The notes: generated by a model not told the origin, from the sequence alone. 64,000 nucleotides of DNA from Rhodanobacter sp. (GCA_024711345.1 JANJTA010000032.1:186001-250000); one strand, 5' to 3'. Positions 1 to 18,595 are shown, counted from the stretch's first letter. Numbers and translations: made by a program.

Positions 1-1067
1 GCGCGCTGGCGCTCGACGATCTCCTGCTGCAGCCCGCGGTTCGCCTCGGCCAGCTGCAGCGTGCGCCGCTGCACGCGTTGCTCCAGTTCATCCTTGCCCT
101 GCTTGCGCTCCAGCGCGGTGAGGATGTGGCTGCCGACGAACTCCAGCAGGGCCAGGTCCTCGTCGGTGAAACCGATGTCGCGGCGATAGCTCTGCACCAC
201 CAGCGCGCCGCGCGGCTGGCCGTCGCGCAGCATCGGCACGCCGAGCCAGTCGTGGCTGTCCGGACCGATCAGGGTCACCGGCCCGACCACCTGGCTGCGC
301 AGTTCCTCGGCATTGCCCATGCGCGCCTTGCCGTCGCGCATCACGTACCAGGTCAGCGTGTGCTCGATTGCGCTCAGCGGCATGTCCTGGCCGCCGCCGG
401 GCGGGATCGGTTCCTGCGCGTCGACGAAGTACAGGAAGCGGATCGTGTCCGGCACCGCGTCATGCAGCACGATGAAGAAATTTTCCGCGTACATCAGCGT
501 GCTGACGATCGCGTGGATGCCGCGCAGCATGTCCGGCATGTCGCGCTCGGAGCCGGCCAGGTCGGAGATCGCGAACAGCGCGCGCTGCAGGTTCTCCGAG
601 CGTTCGAGCTGCTCGTGCGAATCCTTCAGCTCGGCCCACTCCAGCGCCCAGCGCAGCTGCTGGCCGGCCAGTCGCAACGGCGTTTCCAGCGCCGCGAGGA
701 AGCGGTCGTCGGCCTCGCCCGGCTGCAACTGCAGCAACAGCAGCGCCACTTCGGGCTGCGTGCACAGGCGAACCGCCACACGGCGTCCGTCGGGGTGCCG
801 CAGCGGCCCGGCCGTGCGGGCGACCGCCGCCAGCCACGACGCATCGGCTGGCGCGAGCGACATCGGCGGGCGACCTTGCGCAGCAACGGCCTCGCCCTGC
901 CCCCAGTGCACGCTGGCTGCCACGCAACCCGGGCGCGCCTGCACCAGATCGGCAATGGCCGTGGCCACCTCTTCCGGCGCATGCGTGCCGATCAGCCGGG
1001 CCAGCCAGCTCAGCTGCAGCGGCCCGCCTTGCGGCGTCCCCGATCCCATGGCATCGGCATGCTTCAT
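1..1067 (-). CDS. GAF-domain sensor/signalling protein (N-terminal part; continues beyond left edge)
   Basis: A leftward reading frame opens at an ATG at 1067 and runs without a stop off the left edge, giving 355 residues of the N-terminal part. Residues about 20-150 form an unassigned alpha/beta region. Residues about 160-320 look like a GAF domain: a helix with LQRALFAISDLA, then MYAENFFIVL and FLYFVD strands, then WLGVPM and GALVVQSY. A charged heptad-like helix follows (LERKQGKDELEQRVQRRTLQLAEANRGLQQEI). This layout is usual for GAF sensors that continue into GGDEF/EAL or histidine-kinase modules, but the output domain lies outside the window, so the enzyme class is unknown. The protein is probably cytoplasmic, with no signal peptide or membrane helix in this part. 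It is divergent from dinG across a 210-base gap. Confidence 0.75.
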   Translation of the reverse strand, partial: MKHADAMGSGTPQGGPLQLSWLARLIGTHAPEEVATAIADLVQARPGCVAASVHWGQGEAVAAQGRPPMSLAPADASWLAAVARTAGPLRHPDGRRVAVRLCTQPEVALLLLQLQPGEADDRFLAALETPLRLAGQQLRWALEWAELKDSHEQLERSENLQRALFAISDLAGSERDMPDMLRGIHAIVSTLMYAENFFIVLHDAVPDTIRFLYFVDAQEPIPPGGGQDMPLSAIEHTLTWYVMRDGKARMGNAEELRSQVVGPVTLIGPDSHDWLGVPMLRDGQPRGALVVQSYRRDIGFTDEDLALLEFVGSHILTALERKQGKDELEQRVQRRTLQLAEANRGLQQEIVERQR

Positions 1068-1277
1068 CGAATCCCCAAGCCCGCGCCCGCCGCCGGCGGA
1101 CGGCCCGCCCGGTCGAAACCCGGCGGCCACGCCGGCATCGGACATGGCGAGCCTGCCCGCATGCGGGCCAACGCGCAATACCGATAAACTGCCCCTCTCG
1201 CGTCCGGCAGGCCACGCCATGAGCCGGCGCCGCCGTGTTTCGGCGTCATCCGCAGTGCAGGTCCCCGCTTCCATCCC

Positions 1278-3380
1278 ATGCTCACCGACACCACCAAGGA
1301 CGCCATCCGCGCCGCCTACGCGCGACTGAAGGAAGGCCTGGCCGGCTTCCGCGCGCGCGCCTCGCAGGGGCGCATGATCGCCGAGACGGCCAAGGCGTTC
1401 GCCCGCGTCGGCGGCGTGGCGGCGATCGAGGCGCCCACCGGCACCGGCAAGTCGATGGCCTACCTGATCGCCGGCGTCGAGCTGGCGCGCTTCCAGAAGA
1501 AGCGGCTGCTGATCGCCACCGCCACCGTGGCGCTGCAGGAACAGCTGGTGCAGCGCGACATCCCGCTGTACCTCAAGCTCAACGGCATCGCGGCGAAGGT
1601 GGCGCTGGCCAAGGGCCGCGGCCGCTACCTGTGCCCGCGCAACCTGCTGATGGCGGCCAACAGCGTGCATGACGCGCAGCTGGGCCTGGCCGGTTTCGAA
1701 GCCGACCTGCTGCTGTGGAACAAGCCGCCGCAGCCGCGCGACAAGCAGGCGCTGGCGAAACTGCGCGACGCGTTCGACCGCCGCGAGTGGGACGGCGACA
1801 TGGACAACGCGCCGGCGCCGGTCAGCGAGCTGCTGCGGCCGATGATCACCACCAGCGCCGGCGGCTGCACCAACCGCAAGTGCGGCCAGTTCATGGTCTG
1901 CCCGTTCTTCGTCGCGCGCCGCGCGGTGGACGACGCCGAGATCGTCGTGGCGAACCAGGACCTGGTGCTGGCCGACCTCACCATGCCGGGCGAGGACGAG
2001 AGCTGGGGCGGGGTGATCCTGCCGCGGCCGGACGAGACGCTGTATGTGTTCGACGAGGCGCACCACCTGCCCGGCAAGGCGATCGACCGCGGCGCCGCCG
2101 AGGTCCATCTGGCCGCCAGCGTGCGCCAGCTGGGCCGGCTCGGCCGCCAGGTGCACGCGGCGTACTCGCTGACCGACAAGGAAAGCCTGGGCCGCCTCAC
2201 GCTGGACGCCGGCGACGCGAAACTGCAGGAACTCACTGATGCGCTGGAGGAGCTGGAAAAGGAAATCCGCCTCGGCTGGCTGCCCGACCCGGCCGAAACC
2301 GAGCCGATCTACCGCGGTTCGCTCGGCCAGCTGCCTGAGCCGTGGGTGGAACACGCGCGCGCGCTCGGCCTGCTCGCCGGCGAGGTGCAGCGCTGGCTGG
2401 GCGCGGTGCGCCGCGCAGTGGTGGAGCTGACCGACGGCGGACCGACCCAGGAGGCGCTGTCGCGTGAGCTGGGCATCGCGCTGGAACGCGTCGGCCGCCA
2501 GGTGGCCTGCTGGCGCGCCTGGTCGGCCGACGATGCGGACGACGCGCCGCCGCTGGCGCGCTGGGTCACCCTGGGCGCCGACCAGCAGCTGGTCTGCCAC
2601 GCCTCGGCGGTGTCTGCCGCCGGCCTGCTGCGCGAGGTGCTGTGGGGCAACGCCAGCGGCGTGTTGCTGACCTCGGCCACGCTGAGCGCCGGCGGCAATT
2701 TCCGCCACTTCGCCGATGCGGTGGGCCTGCCCGACGACGCGCTGACGCTGAGCCTGCCCTCGCCGTTCGACCTGGCCGCGCAGGCGCGGCTGGAAGTGCC
2801 TTCGATGCGTACGCTGCCCGACGCGCGCGAGGCGCACGCGGAAGAGATCAGCGCGTGGCTGGCGGAGCATCTCGACTGGGACGCCGGCAACCTGGTGCTG
2901 TTCACCTCGCGCGCCAAGCTCGACCGCGTGCTGCAGAAGCTGCCGATCGCCCAGGTGCGCAAGGTGCGCGCGCAAGGTTCGCTGGGCAAGTCGCAGCTGG
3001 TCGCCGAGCACTGCGCCGACATCGAGGCCGGCAACGGCAGCACGCTGTTCGGGCTGGCCTCGTTCGGCGAAGGCCTCGACCTGCCCGGCAAGCTGTGCGA
3101 GACGGTGGTGATCACCCAGCTGCCGTTCGCCGTGCCCACTGACCCGGTCGGCGCCACCTACGCCGAGTGGCTCGAATCGCGCGGGCGCAACCCGTTCATC
3201 GAGGTGAGCATCCCCGAGGCCACGCGATTGCTCACCCAGTACTGCGGCCGCCTGATCCGCAACGAGACCGACCGCGGCCGCATCGTGTTGCTGGACCGCC
3301 GCGTGGTCACCAAGCGCTACGGCGCCGGCATGCTGAAGGCACTGCCACCGTTCCAGCGCGTGATCGAGAGAAGCGCATGA
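1278..3380 (+). CDS. dinG: ATP-dependent DNA helicase DinG (XPD-like, iron-sulfur)
   Basis: 700-residue superfamily 2 helicase of the DinG/XPD group, which unwinds DNA 5'-3' and resolves R-loops and G-quadruplex-type structures in family members. Walker A EAPTGTGKS lies near residue 51, motif Ia TATVALQEQ near 80, and the DEAH box near 259. Four cysteines at about 119 (RYLCPRN), 197 (GGCTN), 202 (KCGQ) and 208 (MVCPFF) are correctly placed for the 4Fe-4S cluster domain. Helicase C-terminal motifs include TSATLSAGG, GLASFGEGLDLPG and QYCGRLIRNE. The length fits the family (about 700). The stop overlaps the ATG of the next gene (ATGA), suggesting translational coupling. Identification is firm from motifs; the exact start has no strong Shine-Dalgarno sequence. 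Confidence 0.93.
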   Translation: MLTDTTKDAIRAAYARLKEGLAGFRARASQGRMIAETAKAFARVGGVAAIEAPTGTGKSMAYLIAGVELARFQKKRLLIATATVALQEQLVQRDIPLYLKLNGIAAKVALAKGRGRYLCPRNLLMAANSVHDAQLGLAGFEADLLLWNKPPQPRDKQALAKLRDAFDRREWDGDMDNAPAPVSELLRPMITTSAGGCTNRKCGQFMVCPFFVARRAVDDAEIVVANQDLVLADLTMPGEDESWGGVILPRPDETLYVFDEAHHLPGKAIDRGAAEVHLAASVRQLGRLGRQVHAAYSLTDKESLGRLTLDAGDAKLQELTDALEELEKEIRLGWLPDPAETEPIYRGSLGQLPEPWVEHARALGLLAGEVQRWLGAVRRAVVELTDGGPTQEALSRELGIALERVGRQVACWRAWSADDADDAPPLARWVTLGADQQLVCHASAVSAAGLLREVLWGNASGVLLTSATLSAGGNFRHFADAVGLPDDALTLSLPSPFDLAAQARLEVPSMRTLPDAREAHAEEISAWLAEHLDWDAGNLVLFTSRAKLDRVLQKLPIAQVRKVRAQGSLGKSQLVAEHCADIEAGNGSTLFGLASFGEGLDLPGKLCETVVITQLPFAVPTDPVGATYAEWLESRGRNPFIEVSIPEATRLLTQYCGRLIRNETDRGRIVLLDRRVVTKRYGAGMLKALPPFQRVIERSA

Positions 3381-3931
3381 TCATCCGCCTGGCCGACTGT
3401 CCGCCGCAGCCGTGGAAGAACGGCCTGGGCCGTACCCGCGAAATCGCGGTCGAGCCACCGGGCGCGGGCATGGACGATTTCCTGTGGCGGGTCAGCGTGG
3501 CCGAGGTCGACAGCGCTGCACCGTTCTCCGCCTTTCCCGGCATCGACCGCGTGATCGCGCTGCTCGACGGCGCCGGCTTCAGCATGAGACTGGACGGCGC
3601 GCGCACGCACGCGCTGACCACGCCGTGCGCGCCATTCTCGTTTCCCGGCGAAGCGCGGGTGGAAGTGGCACTGGCCGGCGGGCCCACCCGCGACTTCAAC
3701 CTGATGCTGCGCCGCGGCCGCGTGCACGGCGGCATCGAGGTGTGGCAGGAGGCCGGCGCCCGCGCCATCGATGCCGCCACCGTGCTGGTGTACTGCGCCC
3801 GCGGCGCGCTGCACGGCGCCGAGGGCATGCTGCACGCGGGCGACGCCTGGCGGCCGCCGCCCGCCGCCACGGCGCTGACCCTCGCGCCGGGCGCGCTGGC
3901 GCTGGTGGTGCGGGTCCGGGCCGCTACCTGA
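3377..3931 (+). CDS. HutD/Ves family protein
   Basis: A 184-residue protein starting at the ATG that overlaps the dinG stop by four bases. The opening 'LADCPPQPWKNGLGRTREIA' and the later 'WRVSVAEV...PFSAFPGIDRVIALLDGAGF' and 'FPGEA...GPTRDFNLMLRRG' are the typical bicupin pattern of HutD/Ves (DUF886) proteins. HutD accompanies histidine utilisation genes in many bacteria and Ves was described as cold-linked in E. coli; the biochemical activity remains unclear. No hut genes are visible here, so I do not assign a histidine role. Likely cytoplasmic and co-transcribed with dinG. Confidence 0.8.
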   Translation: MIIRLADCPPQPWKNGLGRTREIAVEPPGAGMDDFLWRVSVAEVDSAAPFSAFPGIDRVIALLDGAGFSMRLDGARTHALTTPCAPFSFPGEARVEVALAGGPTRDFNLMLRRGRVHGGIEVWQEAGARAIDAATVLVYCARGALHGAEGMLHAGDAWRPPPAATALTLAPGALALVVRVRAAT

Positions 3932-4002
3932 CGATTGTCACTATGGCGCCACCCGGCGGCCTCCTATATTCGGCGTTCCCCGCCGCTAACGGAGTCGCCG
4001 CC

Positions 4003-4581
4003 ATGCCTGTGCTGATCCTCGGCCTCGTGCTGTTCCTCGGCGTGCATTCGCTGCGCGTCTTTGCCGACGACTGGCGCAGCCGGCAGCTGGCGCGACTGGG
4101 CGAGATGCGCTGGAAAGGCCTGTACGCGCTGGTCTCGCTGGTCGGCTTCGTGCTGATCTGCTGGGGCTTCGGCCTGGCACGGCAACAGCCGGTGCTGCTG
4201 TACGTGCCGCCGCTGGCGCTGCGCCACCTCAATGCGCTGTTCACCCTGGTCGCATTCGTGCTGGTGACCGCCGCCTACGTCCCGCGCAACCACCTCAAGG
4301 CGGCCTTCGGCCACCCGATGCTGCTGGGCGTAAAGGTGTGGGCGTTCGGCCACCTGCTGGCCACCGGCATGCTGCACGACGTGGTGCTGTTCGGCGCCTT
4401 CCTGTTGTGGGCGATCGTGCTGTTCGTCGTCTCGCGCCGGCGCGACCGCCGCGCCGGCACGGTGTATCCGGCCGGCACGCTGCGCGGCAGCGTGCTCACC
4501 GTGGTGATCGGCGTGGCGGCCTGGGCGCTGTTCGCGCGCTGGCTGCACCTGTGGCTGATCGGCATGAGCCCGATGGGCTGA
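4003..4581 (+). CDS. NnrU family integral membrane protein
   Basis: 192 residues with five or six hydrophobic segments. They begin MPVLILGLVLFLGVHSLR and continue with LYALVSLVGFVLICWGFG, LFTLVAFVLVTAAY and an AFGHLLATGMLHDVVLFGAF segment. The 'HSLR', 'PxHPMLLGVKVWAFGHLLATG' and 'RRRDRRAG' patterns are characteristic of NnrU. NnrU was named for a link to nitric oxide reduction/denitrification, but the family is broad and this copy has no nitrogen-oxide genes around it. The start is chosen at 4003 because a GGAG sits eight bases upstream (3991-3994); an upstream in-frame extension has no ribosome site. Function in this organism is unknown. Confidence 0.85.
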   Translation: MPVLILGLVLFLGVHSLRVFADDWRSRQLARLGEMRWKGLYALVSLVGFVLICWGFGLARQQPVLLYVPPLALRHLNALFTLVAFVLVTAAYVPRNHLKAAFGHPMLLGVKVWAFGHLLATGMLHDVVLFGAFLLWAIVLFVVSRRRDRRAGTVYPAGTLRGSVLTVVIGVAAWALFARWLHLWLIGMSPMG

Positions 4582-4674
4582 GCGGCAGCCGAGTGGGGTG
4601 TCGGGAGTCACCCGCGCGGCGGCCGCGGCCTGCGCTACAGTGAGCGTCGTCCAACCCTTCGCGAGGATCGCCGC

Positions 4675-4872
4675 ATGGCTGCCTTCCTGCTCTGGCTGTT
4701 GCTGCTGGTGTTCTGCTGGCCGCTCGCGCTGCTGGCGCTGGTGCTGTACCCGATCGTGTGGCTGCTGTTGCTGCCGCTGCGGCTGGTCGGCATCACCGTG
4801 AGCGCGGTGTTCGCCTTCCTCGGCGCGCTGCTGATGCTGCCCGCCCGCGTGCTGCGCGGGCGCCCGGTCTGA
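4675..4872 (+). CDS. small hydrophobic membrane protein
   Basis: A 65-residue, almost entirely hydrophobic protein with two predicted membrane helices (roughly residues 4-34 and 38-57), separated by 'LPLRLVGI' and ending in a basic 'RVLRGRPV' tail. It starts at an ATG preceded by GAGG at a suitable distance. I do not recognise a named family; similar short membrane proteins sit next to DUF938 methyltransferases in related genomes as far as I recall, but that is not verified here. The codon pattern (strong third-position GC) supports real coding. Confidence 0.6.
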   Translation: MAAFLLWLLLLVFCWPLALLALVLYPIVWLLLLPLRLVGITVSAVFAFLGALLMLPARVLRGRPV

Positions 4873-4885
4873 CCTGCACGGGCCC

Positions 4886-5494
4886 GTGGAGAAGCCGCAC
4901 TCGCCCTCCTGCGAGCGCAACCGCGAACCGATCCTCGGCGTGCTGCGCGAGCATTTCGCCGACCGCCGGCAGGTGCTGGAAATCGGCAGCGGCAGCGGCC
5001 AGCACGCGGTGCACTTCGCCGCCGCGCTGCCGCAGCTGAACTGGCAAAGCTCCGATCGCGCGGAACACCTGCGCGGCATCCGCGCCTGGCTGGACGAGGC
5101 GGCGCTTCCGAACACGCCGGCGCCGCTGGAGCTGGACGTCGGCGGCGCCTGGCCGAGCGGCCCGTTCGACGCCGTGTTCAGTGCCAACACCCTGCACATC
5201 ATGGCGTGGCCCGAGGTGCAGCAGCTGTTCGCGCAGCTGTTCGCGCACCTGCCCGCGATCACCACCGGCGATGCCGTGCTGGCGATCTATGGCCCGTTCA
5301 ACGAACACGGCCGCTACAGCAGCGACAGCAACGCCGCGTTCGACGCCTGGCTGAAAGCGCGCGGCGCGCACATGGGCATCCGCGACGCCGAGGCGGTGGA
5401 CGCACTGGCCGCGGCGGCGGGCTTCGCGCTGGTCGACGACGTGGCGATGCCGGCCAACAACCGCTGCCGCGTGTGGCGCCGCGGCCACGGCTGA
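4886..5494 (+). CDS. DUF938 family SAM-dependent methyltransferase
   Basis: 202-residue class I methyltransferase-like protein. It opens with the DUF938 hallmark '[13 protein letters not shown]' and has the SAM-binding '[16 protein letters not shown]' near residue 35. A '[18 protein letters not shown]' motif IV region near 92 and '[19 protein letters not shown]' follow, both conserved in this family. The start is a GTG 13 bases after the previous stop, with no good Shine-Dalgarno sequence, so translation probably depends on coupling to the upstream gene. The substrate of the family is not known to me; cytoplasmic. Confidence 0.85.
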   Translation: MEKPHSPSCERNREPILGVLREHFADRRQVLEIGSGSGQHAVHFAAALPQLNWQSSDRAEHLRGIRAWLDEAALPNTPAPLELDVGGAWPSGPFDAVFSANTLHIMAWPEVQQLFAQLFAHLPAITTGDAVLAIYGPFNEHGRYSSDSNAAFDAWLKARGAHMGIRDAEAVDALAAAAGFALVDDVAMPANNRCRVWRRGHG

Positions 5495-5550
5495 ATCGCC
5501 GCCAGGGCGGCGCGCCTGCACGCGGCCGCCGAAGCGGGTACAAAGGCGGC

Positions 5551-5952
5551 ATGAAGGCCATCGACACGTTGACCCCCTGCCCCTGCGGCAACCCGGCCGG
5601 CTACAGCCGCTGCTGCGGGCCACTGCACGACGGCGCCATCGCCGCCACCGCCGAACAGCTGATGCGCTCGCGCTACAGCGCCTACGTGCTGCGGCGCGAG
5701 GACTACCTGCTGGCCAGCTGGCACGCCGATACCCGCCCGGCCTCGCTGCGGCTGGCCGCACAGCAGCCGCCGCCAACCTGGCTGGGGCTGGAAGTGCGCC
5801 GCCAGCAACGCGTCGACGACGACCACGCCATCGTGGAGTTCGTCGCCCGCTACCGGCTCGGCGGCGGCCGCGCGCAGCGCCAGCACGAGACCAGCCGCTT
5901 CGTGCGCGAGGACGGCCGCTGGTACTACCACGACGGCGAGCTGAAGAGCTGA
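5551..5952 (+). CDS. YchJ-like SEC-C motif protein
   Basis: 133 residues starting at an ATG 56 bases after the previous stop. The N-terminus holds a SEC-C-type zinc motif, CPCG...YSRCC, near residues 10-22. It is followed by the YchJ core ([50 protein letters not shown]), an NTF2-like fold in solved family members. The family is widespread with no settled function; SEC-C motifs bind zinc and often protein partners. Last gene of the dinG-led rightward run; a cluster of hairpins follows immediately. Confidence 0.85.
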   Translation: MKAIDTLTPCPCGNPAGYSRCCGPLHDGAIAATAEQLMRSRYSAYVLRREDYLLASWHADTRPASLRLAAQQPPPTWLGLEVRRQQRVDDDHAIVEFVARYRLGGGRAQRQHETSRFVREDGRWYYHDGELKS

Positions 5953-5954
5953 GA

Positions 5955-6092
5955 GGTTGGGAGTTTTTCAACCTCGAAGCCCGGCCATGGACGGCCGGGC
6001 GGATCGGGCACGCAAGTGCCTGATCCGCGTGAGCGAGTCCGGACATGTGCCGGACTCGCGGCGGAAGAAAACCACAGGAAGTGGTTTTCTTC
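5955..6092 (+). repeat. cluster of five hairpins between ychJ-like gene and ligB, three with GGA loops
   Basis: Five consecutive hairpins occupy this convergent intergenic gap. 5955-5973: GGTTG stem, loop starts GGAG. 5979-6000: GCCCGGCC stem, loop ATGGAC. 6001-6026: an 11-base stem with loop GCAA. 6035-6057: GAGTCCGG stem. 6064-6092: perfect 12-base GAAGAAAACCAC stem, loop AGGAA. The last two are strong enough to end transcription from either side, though none carries a T-run. The loops of three contain GGA on the plus strand, like the arrays at 29.5-30.1 kb. Confidence 0.7.
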
Positions 6093-6106
6093 ACAAGCGC
6101 TGAGGC

Positions 6107-8666
<2,560 letters not shown>

Positions 8667-8675
8667 GCGCGCAAC

Positions 8676-14566
<5,891 letters not shown>

Positions 14567-14636
14567 CTCACCCTCCGCGCTGCGCAGGCTGCCGCGATGC
14601 CGAAGGCACCGATCGTTTTGCGCAGGAGCGATTCCG

Positions 14637-14666
14637 ACTAAAGCACAATTGCTGCGGCGCGTCAAA
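14637..14666 (-). promoter_or_regulatory. candidate gltB promoter
   Basis: On the minus strand TTGACG (14666-14661) is followed after 18 bases by TTTAGT (14642-14637), about 70 bases upstream of the gltB start. The -35 is good and the -10 is weak. It lies in the 304-base gltB/envC divergent gap, in its least GC-rich stretch. The rest of that gap shows no gene or repeat. Confidence 0.35.
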
Positions 14667-14870
14667 ATATTTGTTTGGACGGCTAGACTGCCATCCGGAA
14701 AGCGTGAGCGGTGGAGCTACCGCAAACCCGGCCACACCGCCCCGACACCGGCACTGACCGGCGGCCCGACGATCGGGTGCGCCGAAGCGCGTCATGACGC
14801 CATCCCGGCGGGCGCCGCGGCAGCCGCCGCGTCTCGCCCCGGCCGGCCCGCTCGGGGATAATCCACCCCC

Positions 14871-16094
14871 ATGCCCATACCCGCCCGTCTCGCCGCCCGC
14901 CCCGCCCACTACCTGCTCCTCGCCGCGCTGCTGGGCTGCCTGGCCGGCACCCCGCTGCACGCGCGCCAGGACGGCAAGAGCCGCAGCGAGCAAGCCGCGG
15001 CCAAACACAAACTGGCCGAGCTGCAGCAGAAGATGGACGCGCTGGCCAAACAGCAGGCCGATACCGCCAGCCGGCGCGACCGCGCCAACGCCGAGCTGGC
15101 CCGGCAGGCCAACGCCCTGGCCAGCGCAGCGCGCGCGGTGCATCAGACCGATGCCGAGCTGGCCGCCAAGCAGCAGCAACTGGACCAGCTGCAGCAGCAA
15201 CGCACCAGCCTCAAGCAGACACTGGACAGCCAGCGCGCCGCGATCGCCGACCTGCTGCGTGCCACCTACGCGCTCGGCCACGGCTCGGACCTGCGCCTGC
15301 TGCTGGGCGACGAGGACGTGGCGCGCATCGCCCGCGCGCTGGTCTACTCGAAATACTTCCAGCAGGACCGCGTGCAGCGGGTACAGCGGCTGATGGGCGA
15401 CCTGGCCAGGCTGCAGGAACTGGAGCAGGCGATCGGCGCCGAACAGCAGGCCTTGCAGGCGACCAGGATCCAGCGCGAGCAGCAGGCCGCCGTGCTCTCC
15501 CAGCAACGCGCCGCGCAGCAGAAGCTGGCCGCCGAGACCGACGCCCAGTACCAGGACCAGGCGCAGCGCCTGGCCGCGCTGAAACAGGACGCGCAGGCGC
15601 TCAACCGCCTGCTCGACAAGCTGCAGAAGGCGATCGACGAAGCCGCCGCCCGCGCCGCCGCCGAGCGTGCCGCGGCGATCCGCAAGCACCCCGGGCGCAA
15701 GCCGCCACCGCCGCTCGAGGTCGGCGGCGCCAGCGCCAACATCCGCGGCAACCTGCCGTGGCCGGCCAGCGGGGTGGTCAACAGCTACGGCAACGGCGTG
15801 CTGATCAAGGCCGCCGGCGGCAGCGAGATCCACGCCGTGGCGCGCGGCCGGGTGATCTACGCCGGCTTCCTGCGCGGCTACGGCATGTTGCTGATCCTCA
15901 ACCACGGCAACGGCTGGATGAGCATGTACGGCAACAACGAGACCCTGCTGCACGACGTCGGCGACCAGGTCGACGCCGGGGCGGCGATCGGCACCGCCAG
16001 CCCGCCGACCGGGGTCAACACCGGCGTCTATTTCGAGCTGCGCCGGAACAATCAGCCGGTCGATCCGCGCAGCTGGCTGAGCCAGCACCGTTGA
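14871..16094 (+). CDS. envC: EnvC-like murein hydrolase activator (degenerate LytM/M23)
   Basis: 407 residues: a signal peptide (cleavage near residue 27), a long coiled-coil stretch (about 30-275, rich in Q, A, L and K) and a C-terminal LytM-type domain (about 285-405). The zinc ligands of active M23 peptidases look lost: the first H...D is replaced in 'NGVLIKAAGGSEIHAV' and the HFE motif reads VYFELR. That is what defines EnvC/NlpD-type activators, which switch on amidases at the septum. EnvC works with FtsEX, whose genes are 4.8 kb away here. It is followed by a ctpA-type protease gene, a common neighbour. Confidence 0.85.
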   Translation: MPIPARLAARPAHYLLLAALLGCLAGTPLHARQDGKSRSEQAAAKHKLAELQQKMDALAKQQADTASRRDRANAELARQANALASAARAVHQTDAELAAKQQQLDQLQQQRTSLKQTLDSQRAAIADLLRATYALGHGSDLRLLLGDEDVARIARALVYSKYFQQDRVQRVQRLMGDLARLQELEQAIGAEQQALQATRIQREQQAAVLSQQRAAQQKLAAETDAQYQDQAQRLAALKQDAQALNRLLDKLQKAIDEAAARAAAERAAAIRKHPGRKPPPPLEVGGASANIRGNLPWPASGVVNSYGNGVLIKAAGGSEIHAVARGRVIYAGFLRGYGMLLILNHGNGWMSMYGNNETLLHDVGDQVDAGAAIGTASPPTGVNTGVYFELRRNNQPVDPRSWLSQHR

Positions 16095-16225
16095 CGCGCT
16101 CGCCGCCGCATCGCAGGCTAGCCGCACATTCACACTGAATTACCCCGGCGTCTGGTTGTCTCATGCCTGACCACTTTTCCCGTCGCGCTCCGGCGCGACG
16201 CTGTCCGCTGCACGGAGTGACACCC

Positions 16226-17617
16226 ATGCGTCTTTTCCCCTCTGGCGCGCCGCTGGGCCTGGCGGCCCTGTTGCTGGCCGCCCCGTTCCTGCTGGCCACG
16301 CCGAAGCTCTGCGCGCAGAACGCGCCGGCCGGCGCGGCCGCGCCGGTCGAGCTGCCCGCCGCCACCAGCAGCGCCGCGGTTCCCGCCACCGCCGGCAGCG
16401 TCGACCAGGTGGACCTGGACGACATCCGCAACTTCAGCCGCGTCTACGAGGTAGTGCGCCAGGCCTACGTGGAGAAGGTCGACGACAAGACCCTGATGAA
16501 GGCGGCCATCACCGGCATGCTCAGCGGGCTCGACCCGCACAGCGAGTACCTGGACAAGGACGGCCTGGTCCAGCTCAACGAGGACACCACCGGCGAGTAC
16601 AGCGGCCTCGGCATCGAGGTGCTGCAAGTCGACGGCGGCCTGCGCATCGTCTCGCCGATCGACGATACCCCGGCCGCACGCGCCGGCATCAAGCCGGGCG
16701 ACAGCATCGTCAAGATCAACGGCACCGTGGTCGACGCGCAGAACGTGGACGAGATGTTCAAGCAGCTGCGCGGCAAGCCGGGCAGCAAGGTCGACCTGAC
16801 CATCGTGCACCAGAACAGCGACAAGCTGATCGACCTGCACCTGGTGCGCGAGAACATCGCGATCAGCAGCGTCAAGGTGCGCGAACTGGAGCCGGGCTAC
16901 GCCTACGTGCGGATCAGCCAGTTCCAGAACGACACCGCGGGCGACCTGGAGAAGAAACTGGGCCAGCTGATCGCAAAGAACGGGGCACCAAAGGGCGCCG
17001 TGCTCGACCTGCGCAACAATCCCGGCGGCCTGCTCACCGCGGCGGTGGGCGTCAGCGACGACTTCCTCGACGCCGGCACCATCGTCACCACCCGTGGCCG
17101 GCTGCAGGACGCCAACATGAGCTTCAAGGCGCATGCCGGCGATCAGCTCGACGGCGCGCCGCTGATCGTGCTGACCAACAACGGCACCGCCTCGGCCGCG
17201 GAGATCGTCTCCGGCGCGCTGAAGGACAACCGCCGCGCGCTGATCATGGGCCAGCGCACGTTCGGCAAGGGCGTGGTGCAGACGGTGTTGCCGCTGGACG
17301 CCGACCATGCGGTGAAGATCACCACCGCACGCTACTACACGCCGAACGGCACCTCGATCCAGGCCGAAGGCATCAAGCCGGACATCGCGCTGGCCGACCT
17401 CACCGTGAACGAGTCCGACCGCGGGCCGGCGCTGATCAGCTCGGAGGCCGACCTGCCCAACCACCTGGCCAACGAGAAGGCCAGGGCCGGCACCGACATC
17501 AACGACGACGGCAGCGCTGCCGACGCCAAGCTGGCCACCAGCGACTACGCGCTAGCGCAGGCGCTGAACGTGCTCAAGGGCATGGCGCTGCGCCAGCCCG
17601 CCGCCGCACGGCGCTGA
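16226..17617 (+). CDS. carboxyl-terminal processing protease (S41, CtpA/Prc-3 type)
   Basis: 463 residues starting at 16226, where CACGGAG gives a ribosome site nine bases upstream. It has a signal peptide (FPSGAPLGLAALLLAAPFLLA...), a PDZ domain near 100-190 (GLGIEV...AARAGIKPGDSIVKING) and an S41 domain. The catalytic serine lies in NGTASAAEIVSGAL and the lysine in GQRTFGKGVVQT. Such periplasmic Ser/Lys-dyad proteases trim or degrade envelope proteins from the C-terminus, often peptidoglycan hydrolases. The EnvC-CtpA adjacency fits that. A bidirectional terminator separates it from rpoH. Confidence 0.9.
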   Translation: MRLFPSGAPLGLAALLLAAPFLLATPKLCAQNAPAGAAAPVELPAATSSAAVPATAGSVDQVDLDDIRNFSRVYEVVRQAYVEKVDDKTLMKAAITGMLSGLDPHSEYLDKDGLVQLNEDTTGEYSGLGIEVLQVDGGLRIVSPIDDTPAARAGIKPGDSIVKINGTVVDAQNVDEMFKQLRGKPGSKVDLTIVHQNSDKLIDLHLVRENIAISSVKVRELEPGYAYVRISQFQNDTAGDLEKKLGQLIAKNGAPKGAVLDLRNNPGGLLTAAVGVSDDFLDAGTIVTTRGRLQDANMSFKAHAGDQLDGAPLIVLTNNGTASAAEIVSGALKDNRRALIMGQRTFGKGVVQTVLPLDADHAVKITTARYYTPNGTSIQAEGIKPDIALADLTVNESDRGPALISSEADLPNHLANEKARAGTDINDDGSAADAKLATSDYALAQALNVLKGMALRQPAAARR

Positions 17618-17644
17618 GCCGCGCACGCCAACGACGCGGAAACG

Positions 17645-17671
17645 AAAACGGCCCCTCACGGGGCCGTTTTT
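17645..17671. terminator. bidirectional intrinsic terminator between ctpA-type gene and rpoH
   Basis: An 11-base perfect stem AAAACGGCCCC / GGGGCCGTTTT with loop TCAC. It is flanked by T-runs when read from either strand (TTTTT on plus, TTTTCG on minus). It lies between the convergent ends of the protease gene and rpoH and should serve both. Confidence 0.9.
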
Positions 17672-17699
17672 CTATCGGGTCGTGCCCGGACGCGCCGGC

Positions 17700-18566
<867 letters not shown>

Positions 18567-18595
18567 GGATGAAACCTCCTGCATGACATCAAAGT

